A stretch of DNA of 64,000 nt from NCBI RefSeq assembly GCF_003626595.1, contig NZ_RBAK01000011.1:140982-204981 (forward strand), given 5' to 3'. Positions within the stretch are counted from its first letter, which is position 1, and each line of letters begins with the position of its first letter. The notes beneath the pieces are model-generated. The model made no database searches, was not told the DNA's origin, and was given only the letters and a program-made list of their open reading frames with translations. Shown here in pieces: positions 1-7,623 of this stretch. The position numbers and the translations under genes are program-made. Origin of the DNA: Micromonospora endolithica. Lineage in GTDB: Bacteria; Actinomycetota; Actinomycetes; Mycobacteriales; Micromonosporaceae.

Positions 1-645
1 CTCCGGACCGCCGCACTCGTGCACCGCCGCGATCCCCAACGACGCCGCGTGCCGCAGCGCCACCCGCTGCGCCGCCGTCCGCTGCGCCCGGCTCACCGAC
101 CCCTGCGCCGCCGCCCGCACCACGTGGTGCGCGTCCCGCCGCAACCAACCCGACACGTCGTACCCCGGCGCGGCCGCCGCCTCCGGACACGCCGCCAGCA
201 ACGCCGACGACACCAACGCCGAATGGATCGACGCCTGCGACAGGTACACCCGCCGCCCACCGGCCGCCCGGTCCAACCCGACCGCGTCCGGCAACCGCCG
301 ATCCGCCCACGACGACTCGTCCCACCCGTGCCCCAGCACCACCGCGTCACCCGGCAACCCCGCCGCGAACGCCGCCACCGCGTCCACCAGCTCACCGGCC
401 GACCGCACCCCCGACAGGTCCAGGCCCGACAACACCAGCCCGGTGTCCGTGGCGTGCACGTGCGCGTCCACGAACGCCGGCGTCACCAACGCGCCGTCCA
501 GCTCCACCACCTGATCGGCCACCGGCGCGTCCGCATCCGCACCCAACCAGGCGATCCGACCGTCACGCACCAGCAGCGCCGTCGCGCGCGGATCCGCCGG
601 GCAGTGCAGCACTCCGCCGCGGTACAACGTCGAGGGGTTCATCAT
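1..645 (-). CDS. Amidohydrolase (YtcJ-like), N-terminal part, runs off left edge
   Basis: This reading frame is open from an ATG at 645 to base 1 (215 codons), so the C-terminal part lies outside the window. The N-terminal small beta domain is followed by a metal-binding HxH pair (His62, His64) in the context VDAHVHATDTG, typical of the amidohydrolase superfamily, subgroup 3 (YtcJ-like). Such enzymes are zinc-type hydrolases of amides or related bonds; the substrate cannot be read from this fragment. Two tandem ATGs lie at 645 and 642; which is used is unclear. It starts 5 bases after the kdd stop on the same strand, so it is probably co-transcribed with kdd and may act in the same lysine-derived pathway, but that is only inference. 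Confidence 0.8.
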   Translation of the reverse strand, partial: MMNPSTLYRGGVLHCPADPRATALLVRDGRIAWLGADADAPVADQVVELDGALVTPAFVDAHVHATDTGLVLSGLDLSGVRSAGELVDAVAAFAAGLPGDAVVLGHGWDESSWADRRLPDAVGLDRAAGGRRVYLSQASIHSALVSSALLAACPEAAAAPGYDVSGWLRRDAHHVVRAAAQGSVSRAQRTAAQRVALRHAASLGIAAVHECGGPE

Positions 646-650
646 GGCAA

Positions 651-1712
651 TCAGTCTGCCGCCAGCCGGGCCTCGAAGAGGCGACGCACCCCCGGCTCGG
701 ACCGCAACAACCCCAACGCCAACTCCGCATGCCCCGGCACATACCCGTTGCCCACCAGCATCGTCACGTCCGCCGCCAGACCCTCGGCACCCAACGCCGC
801 CGCCGCGAAACTCGTCGCCATCGAGAAGAAGATCACCGTGCCGCCGTCGGCGGTGGCCAGCACCGCCCCGTGCTCGCAGCCCGGCACATCCACACACACC
901 ACCGTCACGTCCGCCGGCGCACCCAACGCCGACGTCACCGCCGTCGACAACGCCACCGGATCCCGCGCATCGGCCAACGCCACCACATCGGCCAGCCCGA
1001 CCCGCTCCAGCGCCGCACGCTCCGCCACCACCGGAACCACCCCGACCGTACGACCGGCACCCGCCCGCCGCGCCGCGGCCAACGACAACGACCCGCTCTT
1101 ACCCGCACCACCGATCACCGCCACCCGCACCGGCGTCGGATCACCCTCGCGCCGTCGCCGCGCCACGTGATCGGCCACCACCCGCGTGGTCAGCGCCGGC
1201 GCCCCACACACGTCCAGCACCGCCAGGGACAACTCCGGGTGCAGATCGGCCGGCAGCACCGCCGCGATCGACCGGGCGAACAGAATCGCGTACCCGTCAC
1301 ACGGCACCTGCTCGCTGCGGCCGTCCCACCGGGCCAGGCCGTCCAGGATCGTCAGCGGCGTCAACGTCAGCGACACCAGCGTCGCCACCCGCTCCCCCGC
1401 CTTCACCCCGAGCGGCGACCGCCGCCCGGCCTCCTCCACCGTGCCGATCAACATCCCACCGGACCCGGTCACCGGATTCTGCATCTTGCCCCGGGCGGAC
1501 ACGATCTCCAGGACCTCCGCGCGCACCGCGTCCCCGTCACCGCCGTGCTTCTCCCACAACTGCCGGAAACTCGCCGCGTCCAGATTCAACCGCTCCACCC
1601 GGATCCGGACCTCGTTCGCCGCGATCTCCGGACGCGCGTCCAGCCGCCAGGCCGCCTGCGGCAGCACCCCCGCCGGTTCCACGACGCGGTGCAGACCCAC
1701 CGGTGACGTCAC
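651..1712 (-). CDS. kdd: L-erythro-3,5-diaminohexanoate dehydrogenase
   Basis: Kdd oxidatively deaminates 3,5-diaminohexanoate to 5-amino-3-oxohexanoate with NAD(P), a step of the beta-lysine route of lysine breakdown. The 353-residue protein has an N-terminal catalytic part with SARGKMQNPVTGSGGMLIG and a Rossmann nucleotide-binding motif (VIGGAGKSGSLS) in its second half, as in this family. The start was set at a GTG at 1712, preceded by a GGGAGG ribosome site; the frame is open further upstream, into the kamA gene, but that part does not look like protein. The gene is divergent from kamA, which makes the pathway assignment much firmer. Beta-lysine 5,6-aminomutase, the enzyme needed between the two, is not in the window and may lie to the left. 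Confidence 0.85.
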   Translation of the reverse strand: MTSPVGLHRVVEPAGVLPQAAWRLDARPEIAANEVRIRVERLNLDAASFRQLWEKHGGDGDAVRAEVLEIVSARGKMQNPVTGSGGMLIGTVEEAGRRSPLGVKAGERVATLVSLTLTPLTILDGLARWDGRSEQVPCDGYAILFARSIAAVLPADLHPELSLAVLDVCGAPALTTRVVADHVARRRREGDPTPVRVAVIGGAGKSGSLSLAAARRAGAGRTVGVVPVVAERAALERVGLADVVALADARDPVALSTAVTSALGAPADVTVVCVDVPGCEHGAVLATADGGTVIFFSMATSFAAAALGAEGLAADVTMLVGNGYVPGHAELALGLLRSEPGVRRLFEARLAAD

Positions 1713-1852
1713 GCCGACCTCCCCTGTCAACCGCTCGAAGCCCCGGCCAGGACTCGCATCACGGGAAAACTTACGGCAGACTAATTTCTTCACCGGATAA
1801 TTTCCAGTAGCCTTCGGGCCGCTGATCAACAACACCGCACCGAGGAGGGGCC
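1713..1852. promoter_or_regulatory. Divergent kdd/kamA promoter region
   Basis: This 140-base gap separates the divergent kdd and kamA starts. It includes a patch around 1765-1810 that is clearly more A+T-rich than its surroundings, with AAATTAGTC and AAGTTTTCC on the minus strand, suitable for promoter melting. A GAGGAGGGG ribosome site lies just before the kamA GTG. I could not pick exact -35/-10 boxes with confidence. Confidence 0.5.
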
Positions 1853-3259
1853 GTGACCCAGACCCGACCGCCGGAGACCATCCCCGCGGCCCGCCCCGCA
1901 CCCGTCGCCGTACCCACCACCGGACAGCCCTACGAATACCGCCGCGCACCCCTGGTCGAACCCGACTGGACCCGCTTCCCCGGATGGCGCCACGTCACCC
2001 GGGACCAGTGGGAAAGCGCCCAGTGGCAACGCGTCAACTGCGTCAAGAACATCAAGCAGCTCCGCGCCGTCCTCGGCGACCTCGTCGACGACACCTTCTA
2101 CGACGACCTCGCCGCCGACCAGGCCGCCCTGGCCACGATGTCCATGCTCGTGCCACCGCAGATGATCAACACGATGGTGCCGTTCGCGCCGATGACCACC
2201 GAGGCCTTCCACGCCGACCCCATCCGGCGCTACATGATCCCCGTCGCCTCCGACCGGCGCACCGACTGGCCCTCCCACCCCTACGCCAGCCGCGACTCAC
2301 TCCACGAACACGACATGTGGGTCGCCGAAGGCCTCACCCACCGCTACCCCACCAAAGTCCTCGCCGAACTGCTCTCCACCTGCCCGCAGTACTGCGGCCA
2401 CTGCACCCGCATGGACCTCGTCGGCAACTCCACCCCCGCCGTCGACAAACTCAAACTCACCCTCAAGCCCGTCGACCGCTACGACGCCCACATCAGCTAC
2501 CTCAAGGCCCACCCCGGCGTCCGCGACGTCGTCGTCTCCGGCGGCGACGTCGCCAACGTCCCCTGGCGCAACCTCGAGACCTACCTGATGCGGCTGCTCG
2601 AACTCGAAACCGTCCGCGACATCCGGCTCGCCACCAAGGCCCTCATGGGCCTACCCCAACACTGGCTCCAGCCCGACGTCGTCGAAGGCCTCGAACGCGT
2701 CGCCCGCACCGCCGCCCGCCGCGGCGTCAACCTCGCCATCCACACCCACGTCAACCACGCCCAGTCGCTGACCCCACTGGTCGCCCGCGCCGCCCAGACC
2801 GCCCTCGACGTCGGCGTCCGCGACGTCCGCAACCAGGGCGTCCTCATGCGCGGCGTCAACGCCACCGCACCCGACCTGCTCGACCTCTGCTTCGCCCTGC
2901 AGGGCGAAGCCGGAATCCTGCCGTACTACTTCTACATGTGCGACATGATCCCCAACGCCGAACACTGGCGGGTCCCGGTCTGGCACGCCCAGCAGCTGCA
3001 GCACGACATCATGGGCTACCTGCCCGGCTACGCCACCCCGCGCATCGTCTGCGACGTGCCCTTCGTCGGCAAACGCTGGGTCCACATGCTCACCGACTAC
3101 GACCGCGACCGCGGCATCTCGTACTGGACGAAGAACTACCGCACCTCCATCGAGTCCGCCGACCTGGAAACCCTCAACAAGCGCTACGCCTACTACGACC
3201 CGATCGACACCCTGCCCCCCACCGGGCAGCAGTGGTGGGCCGAACACCGCGACGACTGA
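1853..3259 (+). CDS. kamA: Lysine 2,3-aminomutase (radical SAM, PLP)
   Basis: KamA converts L-lysine to L-beta-lysine using S-adenosylmethionine, a [4Fe-4S] cluster and pyridoxal phosphate. The radical-SAM signature CX3CX2C is present (Cys177, Cys181, Cys184, CPQYCGHC), followed by SGGD. A lysine at about residue 407 in VPFVGKRW sits where the family has its PLP-binding lysine. At 468 residues it is of normal length for the family, with a slightly long, Pro/Ala-rich N-terminus. The GTG start has a strong GAGGAGG site. It is divergent from kdd, so the pair probably feeds lysine into the 3-aminomutase/dehydrogenase degradation route, though beta-lysine could also serve as a compatible-solute or antibiotic building block. 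Confidence 0.92.
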   Translation: MTQTRPPETIPAARPAPVAVPTTGQPYEYRRAPLVEPDWTRFPGWRHVTRDQWESAQWQRVNCVKNIKQLRAVLGDLVDDTFYDDLAADQAALATMSMLVPPQMINTMVPFAPMTTEAFHADPIRRYMIPVASDRRTDWPSHPYASRDSLHEHDMWVAEGLTHRYPTKVLAELLSTCPQYCGHCTRMDLVGNSTPAVDKLKLTLKPVDRYDAHISYLKAHPGVRDVVVSGGDVANVPWRNLETYLMRLLELETVRDIRLATKALMGLPQHWLQPDVVEGLERVARTAARRGVNLAIHTHVNHAQSLTPLVARAAQTALDVGVRDVRNQGVLMRGVNATAPDLLDLCFALQGEAGILPYYFYMCDMIPNAEHWRVPVWHAQQLQHDIMGYLPGYATPRIVCDVPFVGKRWVHMLTDYDRDRGISYWTKNYRTSIESADLETLNKRYAYYDPIDTLPPTGQQWWAEHRDD

Positions 3260-3270
3260 CCCACCCCACC

Positions 3271-3305
3271 GTCACCCCCGCCACCACCCGGTGCGCGGGG
3301 GTGAC
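3271..3305. terminator. Bidirectional hairpin terminator after kamA
   Basis: Perfect 11-base arms GTCACCCCCGC (3271-3281) and GCGGGGGTGAC (3295-3305) flank a loop that itself can pair (CACC/GGTG). It lies between the convergent kamA and YnfA-family stops, so it can end transcripts from both sides. There is no T-run, as is usual in high-GC actinobacteria. Confidence 0.75.
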
Positions 3306-3311
3306 ACCGTC

Positions 3312-3644
3312 TCAGCCCCGCGGCGCGTACATGATCACCGCGACCCCCACCAGGCAGATCAGCGCACCCGCCACGTCCCACCGGTCCGGCCGGAACCCGT
3401 CCACCACCACACCCCACGCCAACGACCCGGCCACGAACACACCCCCGTACGCGGCCAGGATCCGCCCGAAGTTCGGATCCGGCTGGAACGTCGCCACGAA
3501 CCCGTAACAGCCCAGCGCGATCACCCCCGCCGCGACCCACCACAACCCGCGGCTCTCCCGCCAGCCCTGCCAGACCAACCACGCACCACCGATCTCGGCC
3601 AACGCGGCGAGCAGGAACAACACCAAAGAACGGACGACCGACAC
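3312..3644 (-). CDS. YnfA/UPF0060-family small membrane protein
   Basis: This 110-residue protein has four predicted membrane segments and the family motifs AALAEIGGAWLVWQGWRE near the start and DRWDVAGALICLVGVAVIMYAPR at the end. YnfA proteins resemble small multidrug-resistance transporters, acting as dimers in the inner membrane; substrates are poorly defined. It begins 9 bases after the MerR stop on the same strand, so it is likely the third gene of that operon. A TAGGGT box (3651-3656), overlapping the MerR stop codon, lies 6 bases before its GTG and could give it an extra leaderless transcript. Family call is firm; transported substrate is unknown. Confidence 0.85.
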   Translation of the reverse strand: MSVVRSLVLFLLAALAEIGGAWLVWQGWRESRGLWWVAAGVIALGCYGFVATFQPDPNFGRILAAYGGVFVAGSLAWGVVVDGFRPDRWDVAGALICLVGVAVIMYAPRG

Positions 3645-3650
3645 GCCGCG

Positions 3651-3656
3651 ACCCTA
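3651..3656 (-). promoter_or_regulatory. TAGGGT -10 box before YnfA gene
   Basis: TAGGGT lies 6 bases upstream of the GTG at 3644, the leaderless geometry seen repeatedly in this window; its first three bases are the MerR stop codon. Confidence 0.4.
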
Positions 3657-4076
3657 CCGACCACCGATTTCCTCCCGTGCCGCGAACTCGATCGGACACT
3701 CCGCGCTGCCGACACAGTCGACCAGATCCGCACACCCCGCCGACAGCGCCGCCCGCAACGTCCCGGCCACCACCGCCAGCTCCGCCATCCGCCCCTCCAC
3801 CTCGGCCAACTTCGCCGCCGCCCGCGCCGCCAACGGCACCTCCCGGTGTCCCCGACGCCCGGCGTCGAGCAGATCGGCCACCTCGTCCAGCCGGAAACCC
3901 AGGCGCTGGGCGGCCTTGATGACCCGCAGCACCGTCACCGTCTCCGCCGGGTAGAGGCGGTGCCCACCGGGGCTGCGCGCCGGCGCGGCCAGCAGGCCCC
4001 GCCGCTCGTAGTAACGCAACGTCTGCCGGTTCACCCCGGCCGCCTGCGCCACCTGCCCAGTACGCAACCCGCTCAC
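3654..4076 (-). CDS. MerR-family transcriptional regulator, metal-type
   Basis: The 140-residue protein starts with the MerR winged-helix DNA-binding domain (about residues 1-70: TGQVAQAAGVNRQTLRYYERRGLL, RSPGGHRLYP), followed by a dimerisation helix and a C-terminal Cys-containing tail (GCADLVDCVGSAECPI) like metal-sensing members. Such proteins twist promoters with long spacers to activate transcription when they bind metal or another effector. The GTG start at 4076 overlaps the previous gene's TGA by 4 bases (GTGA), so translation is coupled. A matching operator-promoter is found upstream of the operon. Which metal is sensed cannot be decided; three C-terminal cysteines suggest a thiophilic or soft metal. 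Confidence 0.85.
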   Translation of the reverse strand: MSGLRTGQVAQAAGVNRQTLRYYERRGLLAAPARSPGGHRLYPAETVTVLRVIKAAQRLGFRLDEVADLLDAGRRGHREVPLAARAAAKLAEVEGRMAELAVVAGTLRAALSAGCADLVDCVGSAECPIEFAAREEIGGR

Positions 4077-4399
4077 GCCGCGAGCCTCGTCACGCGGGCG
4101 GCCAGCGCGTCCAGCACCTCGACGTACGCCGGCGGCACCACCACCTCCACCACCAGCGACTCCGGTGCCACCGTGACGGCGAACATGAAGAACGCGCAGC
4201 AGTCGCTCTCCCGCCGGGTCAGGTCGCGCACCTTCGCCTCGACCGTCGGGTCCAGTTCCCACCGCAGCCGGTCGGGCGCCACCCGCTCCTGGGCCCGCAG
4301 GGCGGCGGTGAGCAACTCGTCGAACTCGACCAGCCGCTCCGGCCGGCGCACCCTGGGCAGGGTGCACGCCTCCGGCACCCACTCGTGGTTCCCGCTCAT
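4073..4399 (-). CDS. Unknown protein with vicinal cysteines, first gene of MerR operon
   Basis: I do not recognise a named domain. The 108-residue soluble protein has one Cys near the start (EACTLPRVRRPERL) and a vicinal pair in RRESDCCAFFMF, followed by a beta-rich C-terminus. The cysteines, and its place as first gene in an operon with a MerR regulator and a small exporter, suggest metal or electrophile binding; this is inference. The ATG at 4399 was chosen because it fits a leaderless start from the MerR-like promoter just upstream; the frame continues further upstream but only through the promoter and terminator. It overlaps the regulator by 4 bases. Confidence 0.7.
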   Translation of the reverse strand: MSGNHEWVPEACTLPRVRRPERLVEFDELLTAALRAQERVAPDRLRWELDPTVEAKVRDLTRRESDCCAFFMFAVTVAPESLVVEVVVPPAYVEVLDALAARVTRLAA

Positions 4400-4405
4400 G
4401 CTCCG

Positions 4406-4437
4406 ACGGTAAGCCGGTACCCCGGTACCGGATGCAA
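4406..4437 (-). promoter_or_regulatory. MerR-type operator-promoter
   Basis: On the minus strand a -35 box TTGCAT (4437-4432) and a -10 box TACCGT (4411-4406) are separated by 20 bases, the overlong spacing typical of MerR-controlled promoters. The spacer holds the palindromic arms CCGGTACC-GG-GGTACCGG (4414-4431). Transcription would start about 7 bases on, at the ATG at 4399, giving a leaderless mRNA. Confidence 0.7.
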
Positions 4438-4448
4438 CCCCGGACAGC

Positions 4449-4482
4449 GGGAAGGGCCGCCGGTCCTCCGGCGGCCCTTCCC
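4449..4482 (-). terminator. Strong hairpin terminator after CsbD gene
   Basis: Arms GGGAAGGGCCGCCGG (4449-4463) and CCGGCGGCCCTTCCC (4468-4482) form a perfect 15-bp stem with a TCCT loop. It lies 12 bases beyond the csbD-like stop and insulates the next operon on the same strand. Confidence 0.85.
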
Positions 4483-4493
4483 GTTCGGCGCGG

Positions 4494-4688
4494 TCACCGC
4501 GTGAAGGCGTCCCGCACGTCGCGACCGGCGTCCTTCGCGTGCTCCCCGGCATTCTTCGCCCGGGCGTCGCTCTGGGCGGTGGCGCCCTCGGCGCGCATCC
4601 GCTCGTTGTCGGTCATGTCACCGATCCGCTCCTTGGCGGCGCCGGTGAGCTGCTCGGCCTTGTTCTTGGCCTTGTCGGCGAAGCTCAT
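4494..4688 (-). CDS. CsbD-like stress protein
   Basis: A 64-residue hydrophilic, charged protein beginning MSFADKAKNKAEQLTGAAKERIG, the hallmark of the CsbD family. These small proteins accumulate under general stress in many bacteria; a biochemical function is not established. The ATG at 4688 follows a GGGAGCGGAAG ribosome site. It is a single-gene unit ended by a strong hairpin. Confidence 0.88.
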   Translation of the reverse strand: MSFADKAKNKAEQLTGAAKERIGDMTDNERMRAEGATAQSDARAKNAGEHAKDAGRDVRDAFTR

Positions 4689-4845
4689 CTTCCGCTCCCC
4701 TCGGTCGGGTTGCTGGCCGTGGATGGTGTTCCCGGTGCCGGTCGGCTCATGCGACCGGCGGCACACCCTGTAAGGCATCCTAGGAAGCTAGGTGTGGTGG
4801 TCGGAAGCGCGCCCCGCACGGCACCGGGAATGGTTGACTGGACAG

Positions 4846-5457
4846 ATGGGGGACATCCTGCTGATCCGGCACGGCGAGACCACCTGGAGCGCCAGCCACC
4901 GGCACACCTCGTACACCGATCTGGAGCTGACCCCCGACGGCGAGCGGCAGGCCCGCGCGCTCGGCGGGTTCCTCACCGGCCGGCACTTCGCCGCCGTGCT
5001 GACCAGCCCGCGCCTCCGGGCGCGGCGCACCGCCCAGCTCGCCGGCCTCCCCCTCACCCGCACCGACGACGACCTGGCCGAGTGGAACTACGGCGAGTAC
5101 GAGGGACGCACCACCGCCGACATCCGCGAGGACAACCCCGGCTGGACCATCTGGAACGACGGCTGCCCCGGCGGCGAGTCACCCAGCGAGGTCGGCGAAC
5201 GCCTCGACCGCCTGCTCGCCCGCGTGCATCCGCTGCGGGAACGCGGCACCGTCGCCCTGGTCGGCCACGCGCACAGCCTGCGCGTGCTCGGGGCCCGCTG
5301 GATCGGCCTGCCACCGTCGGCCGGCGGGCTGTTCCGGCTGGAGACCGCCACCGTGAGCCTGCTCGGTCATGAGCACGGGCGGCCGGTCATCCTGCGGTGG
5401 AACCAGCCGGTTCCCCCGAGCCCCGACCCCGCGACCGCACCGGCGGGTCGGCACTGA
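4846..5457 (+). CDS. Histidine phosphatase family protein
   Basis: The 203-residue protein begins with the catalytic signature LLIRHGETTWS (His9 is the phosphorylated histidine) and has the second conserved histidine in VGHAHSLRV (His141). It belongs to the branch-1 phosphoglycerate-mutase-like phosphatases; members act on small phosphorylated metabolites, and the substrate here cannot be inferred. The ATG at 4846 was chosen because it places RHGET seven residues in, as usual. Its 3' end overlaps the convergent Lrp gene by about 70 bases. Confidence 0.85.
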   Translation: MGDILLIRHGETTWSASHRHTSYTDLELTPDGERQARALGGFLTGRHFAAVLTSPRLRARRTAQLAGLPLTRTDDDLAEWNYGEYEGRTTADIREDNPGWTIWNDGCPGGESPSEVGERLDRLLARVHPLRERGTVALVGHAHSLRVLGARWIGLPPSAGGLFRLETATVSLLGHEHGRPVILRWNQPVPPSPDPATAPAGRH

Positions 5458-5893
5458 TCCTCGGCGGGCGGCTCTCGTACGGGGTGGACAGCACCACCGT
5501 CGTCCGGGTGGTCACGTTCGCCGCCGTACGGATCTCCTGGAGCACCCGCTCCAGGTCCGACGGGCCGGCCACCCGCACCAGCAGCAGGTAGAAGTCCTCC
5601 CCCGCCACCGAGTAGCACGAATCGATCTCCGGAAGGTGGGCCAACCGCTCCGGCGCGTCGTCCGGCTGGGACGGGTCGAACGGCCGGATCGCGACGAACG
5701 CGGTCAACGGCAGGTCGAGCGCCTCGAACGACACCCGGGCCGCGTACCCCCGGATCACGCCGCGCTGCTCCAACCGGCGCACCCGCTGGTGCACCGCGGA
5801 GACCGACAGCCCCACCTTCTCCGCCAGGTCGGTGTACGACAACCGACCGTCAGCGGTCAGCGCGGCGACGATGGCCCGGTCGATCTCCTCCAC
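5387..5893 (-). CDS. Lrp/AsnC-family transcriptional regulator
   Basis: The protein has the N-terminal helix-turn-helix of Lrp/AsnC regulators (DRAIVAALTADGRLSYTDLAEKVGLSVSAVHQRVRRLEQRGVIRGY) and a RAM ligand-binding domain (residues about 65-140, with DFYLLLVRVAGPSDLERVL). Such regulators respond to amino acids. The GTG at 5893 is chosen since a TAGGTT box ends 7 bases upstream (leaderless); an in-frame TTG lies at 5902. The last 30 residues are Arg/Pro/Gly-rich and overlap the convergent phosphatase gene, so the C-terminal tail may be unstructured. The target genes are not evident from the neighbours. Confidence 0.88.
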   Translation of the reverse strand: MEEIDRAIVAALTADGRLSYTDLAEKVGLSVSAVHQRVRRLEQRGVIRGYAARVSFEALDLPLTAFVAIRPFDPSQPDDAPERLAHLPEIDSCYSVAGEDFYLLLVRVAGPSDLERVLQEIRTAANVTTRTTVVLSTPYESRPPRISADPPVRSRGRGSGEPAGSTAG

Positions 5894-5900
5894 GGCGTGC

Positions 5901-5906
5901 AACCTA
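5901..5906 (-). promoter_or_regulatory. TAGGTT -10 box, leaderless Lrp gene
   Basis: TAGGTT is separated by 7 bases from the GTG at 5893. Confidence 0.5.
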
Positions 5907-6004
5907 CCGTAACCGGACCGACCACCGGCAACCCGCGAACGGTCCCGGTCCGGCTTCGCCGCCGCGGGCCGACGGTCAGGCCGCCCCGGCGAACCGTCGG
6001 GGCG

Positions 6005-6220
6005 TCAGCGGGCCGCGCGCTCGCGTACCGCGTCGGCGGCGTAGTGCAACACCTCGGCGATGTCGTCCTCGTCCAGGAACGGCAGGTCGGTCAGGATGTC
6101 GGTGGTGCTCATCCCGTCCGCCAGCAGTGCCAGGATCATCGTCACCGGCACCCGGGACTGCCGTACGCAGGGTGCGCCGCCCATCACCTCGGGGTCGACG
6201 GTGATCCGTGGGAACGTCAC
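6005..6220 (-). CDS. DUF433 (VapB45-like antitoxin) protein
   Basis: A 71-residue protein matching DUF433: the conserved GGAPCVRQSRVPVTMILALLADG segment followed by a helical part with DILTDLPFLDEDDIAEVLHYAADAV. DUF433 proteins are often the antitoxin of pairs with a PIN-like (DUF5615) nuclease. No such partner is adjacent here, so this is an orphan, perhaps a plain regulator. The GTG at 6220 is preferred since a TAGCCT box lies 6 bases upstream; another GTG lies at 6226. Confidence 0.82.
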   Translation of the reverse strand: MTFPRITVDPEVMGGAPCVRQSRVPVTMILALLADGMSTTDILTDLPFLDEDDIAEVLHYAADAVRERAAR

Positions 6221-6226
6221 CGGCAC

Positions 6227-6232
6227 AGGCTA
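6227..6232 (-). promoter_or_regulatory. TAGCCT -10 box, leaderless DUF433 gene
   Basis: TAGCCT lies 6 bases upstream of the GTG at 6220, between this gene and the acyl-CoA dehydrogenase stop at 6249. Confidence 0.45.
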
Positions 6233-6248
6233 CGCGATCGCCCGTCGA

Positions 6249-7391
6249 TCACTCCCTGGCCAGCGCGCGGGAGATCACCAGCCGCTGGATCTGGTTGGTG
6301 CCCTCCACGATCTGCAGCACCTTCGCCTCCCGCAGGTAACGCTCCACCGGGTGGTCGGCGACGTAGCCGGCCCCGCCGAGCACCTGCACCGCGTCGGTGG
6401 TCACCCGCATCGCCACGTCGGTGGCGAACAGCTTCGCCTTCGCCGCCTCGATGGAGTACGGCCGGCCGGCGTCGCGCAGCCGCGCCGCGGCCAGCGTCAA
6501 CGCCCGCGCCGCCGAGATCTGGGTGGCGCTGTCGGCGAGCAGGAACCCGAGGCCCTGGAAGTCGATGATCGCCCGGCCGAACTGCTGCCGTTCCCGCGCG
6601 TAGCCCACCGCGTAGTCCAGCGCGCCCTGGGCCAGCCCCACCGCGCAGGCGGCGATGCCGAGCCGACCCGAGTCGAGGGCGGACATGGCGATGGTGAAGC
6701 CCGCGCCCTCGCCACCGATCAGGCGGTCGGCCGGCACCCGGGCGTCGTCGAAGGCGATCTGCGCCACCGGGGAGGCGTGCAGGCCCATCGTCCGCTCGGC
6801 GGCCTGCGGCTCGATGCCCGGCGTGCCCCGGTCGGCCAGCAGGCAGGAGATGCCCTTCGGGCCGGGCCCGCCGGTGCGGCAGAAGATGTTGTAGAAGTCG
6901 GCGACCTGGGCGTGGGTGATCCACGCCTTGGTGCCCGAGACCAGGTAGTCGGCGCCGTCGCGGACGGCCCGGGTGCTCAGCGCCGCCGCGTCCGAGCCAC
7001 CCTCCGGCTCGGACAGGCAGTACGCCCCCAGCAGCTCCCCGCCGATCATGTCCGGGAGCAGCTTGCGCTGCTCGTCGGTGCCGAACTGGGCGACCGGGTA
7101 GCACGACAGGGTGTGCACGCTGACCGCCTCGGCCACGGCGAGCCAGCGGCTGGCGAGGATCTCCAGCACCTGGAGATAGACCTCGTAGGGCTGCGCCGCG
7201 CCACCGTGTTCCTCGGGGTACGGCAGGCCGAGCAGTCCGGCCCGACCGAGCGTACGCAGCACCTCGCGGGGGAACTCCGCGCGCTGCTCGAAGTCGGCGG
7301 CCTTGCCGGCGAGTTCCCGGTCGGCCAGTTCGGTGGCGAGGTCGAGCAGGTCGTGGGCCTCGTCGGTGGGCAGGATCCGGTCGACAGTCAT
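6249..7391 (-). CDS. Acyl-CoA dehydrogenase
   Basis: This 380-residue flavoprotein has the standard length and motifs of acyl-CoA dehydrogenases: YCLSEPEGGSDAAAL for FAD/substrate contacts in the middle domain, DSGRLGIAACAVGLAQGALDYA, and the C-terminal VLGGAGYVADHPVERYLREAK followed by VEGTNQIQR, whose Glu363 is in the position of the catalytic base of short/medium-chain enzymes. It would oxidise an acyl-CoA to the enoyl-CoA in fatty- or branched-acid degradation; chain length cannot be read. The ATG at 7391 gives the canonical N-terminus; the frame extends upstream only as low-quality sequence. It stands alone, with no beta-oxidation genes beside it. Confidence 0.92.
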   Translation of the reverse strand: MTVDRILPTDEAHDLLDLATELADRELAGKAADFEQRAEFPREVLRTLGRAGLLGLPYPEEHGGAAQPYEVYLQVLEILASRWLAVAEAVSVHTLSCYPVAQFGTDEQRKLLPDMIGGELLGAYCLSEPEGGSDAAALSTRAVRDGADYLVSGTKAWITHAQVADFYNIFCRTGGPGPKGISCLLADRGTPGIEPQAAERTMGLHASPVAQIAFDDARVPADRLIGGEGAGFTIAMSALDSGRLGIAACAVGLAQGALDYAVGYARERQQFGRAIIDFQGLGFLLADSATQISAARALTLAAARLRDAGRPYSIEAAKAKLFATDVAMRVTTDAVQVLGGAGYVADHPVERYLREAKVLQIVEGTNQIQRLVISRALARE

Positions 7392-7623
7392 GGCGCGATG
7401 AGCTCCGTAGGGGACGAAGGTGAGCTGGTGGCCCGCCGTGGTCGGCCGCCGGACGGGTACCCGCCGGCCGCCACCCCCACAGCTTAACGGTCGTTCGGGT
7501 GCCGGCGTAGCGGCGGCGGCGATCTCCCCGTCCTCCCCGCCGCGGCACCGGGACAGCGGCGCTTGCCAGCAGGGGCGAAGATGGGCAGACATTCAACCCC
7601 GGCGATGAGAGGGGCTCCGGCTG

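Noticed and set aside
1712..1949. Longer kdd start reaching into kamA
   Set aside because: The upstream residues are Arg/Gly/Trp-rich, overlap the opposite gene, and the GTG at 1712 has a proper ribosome site.
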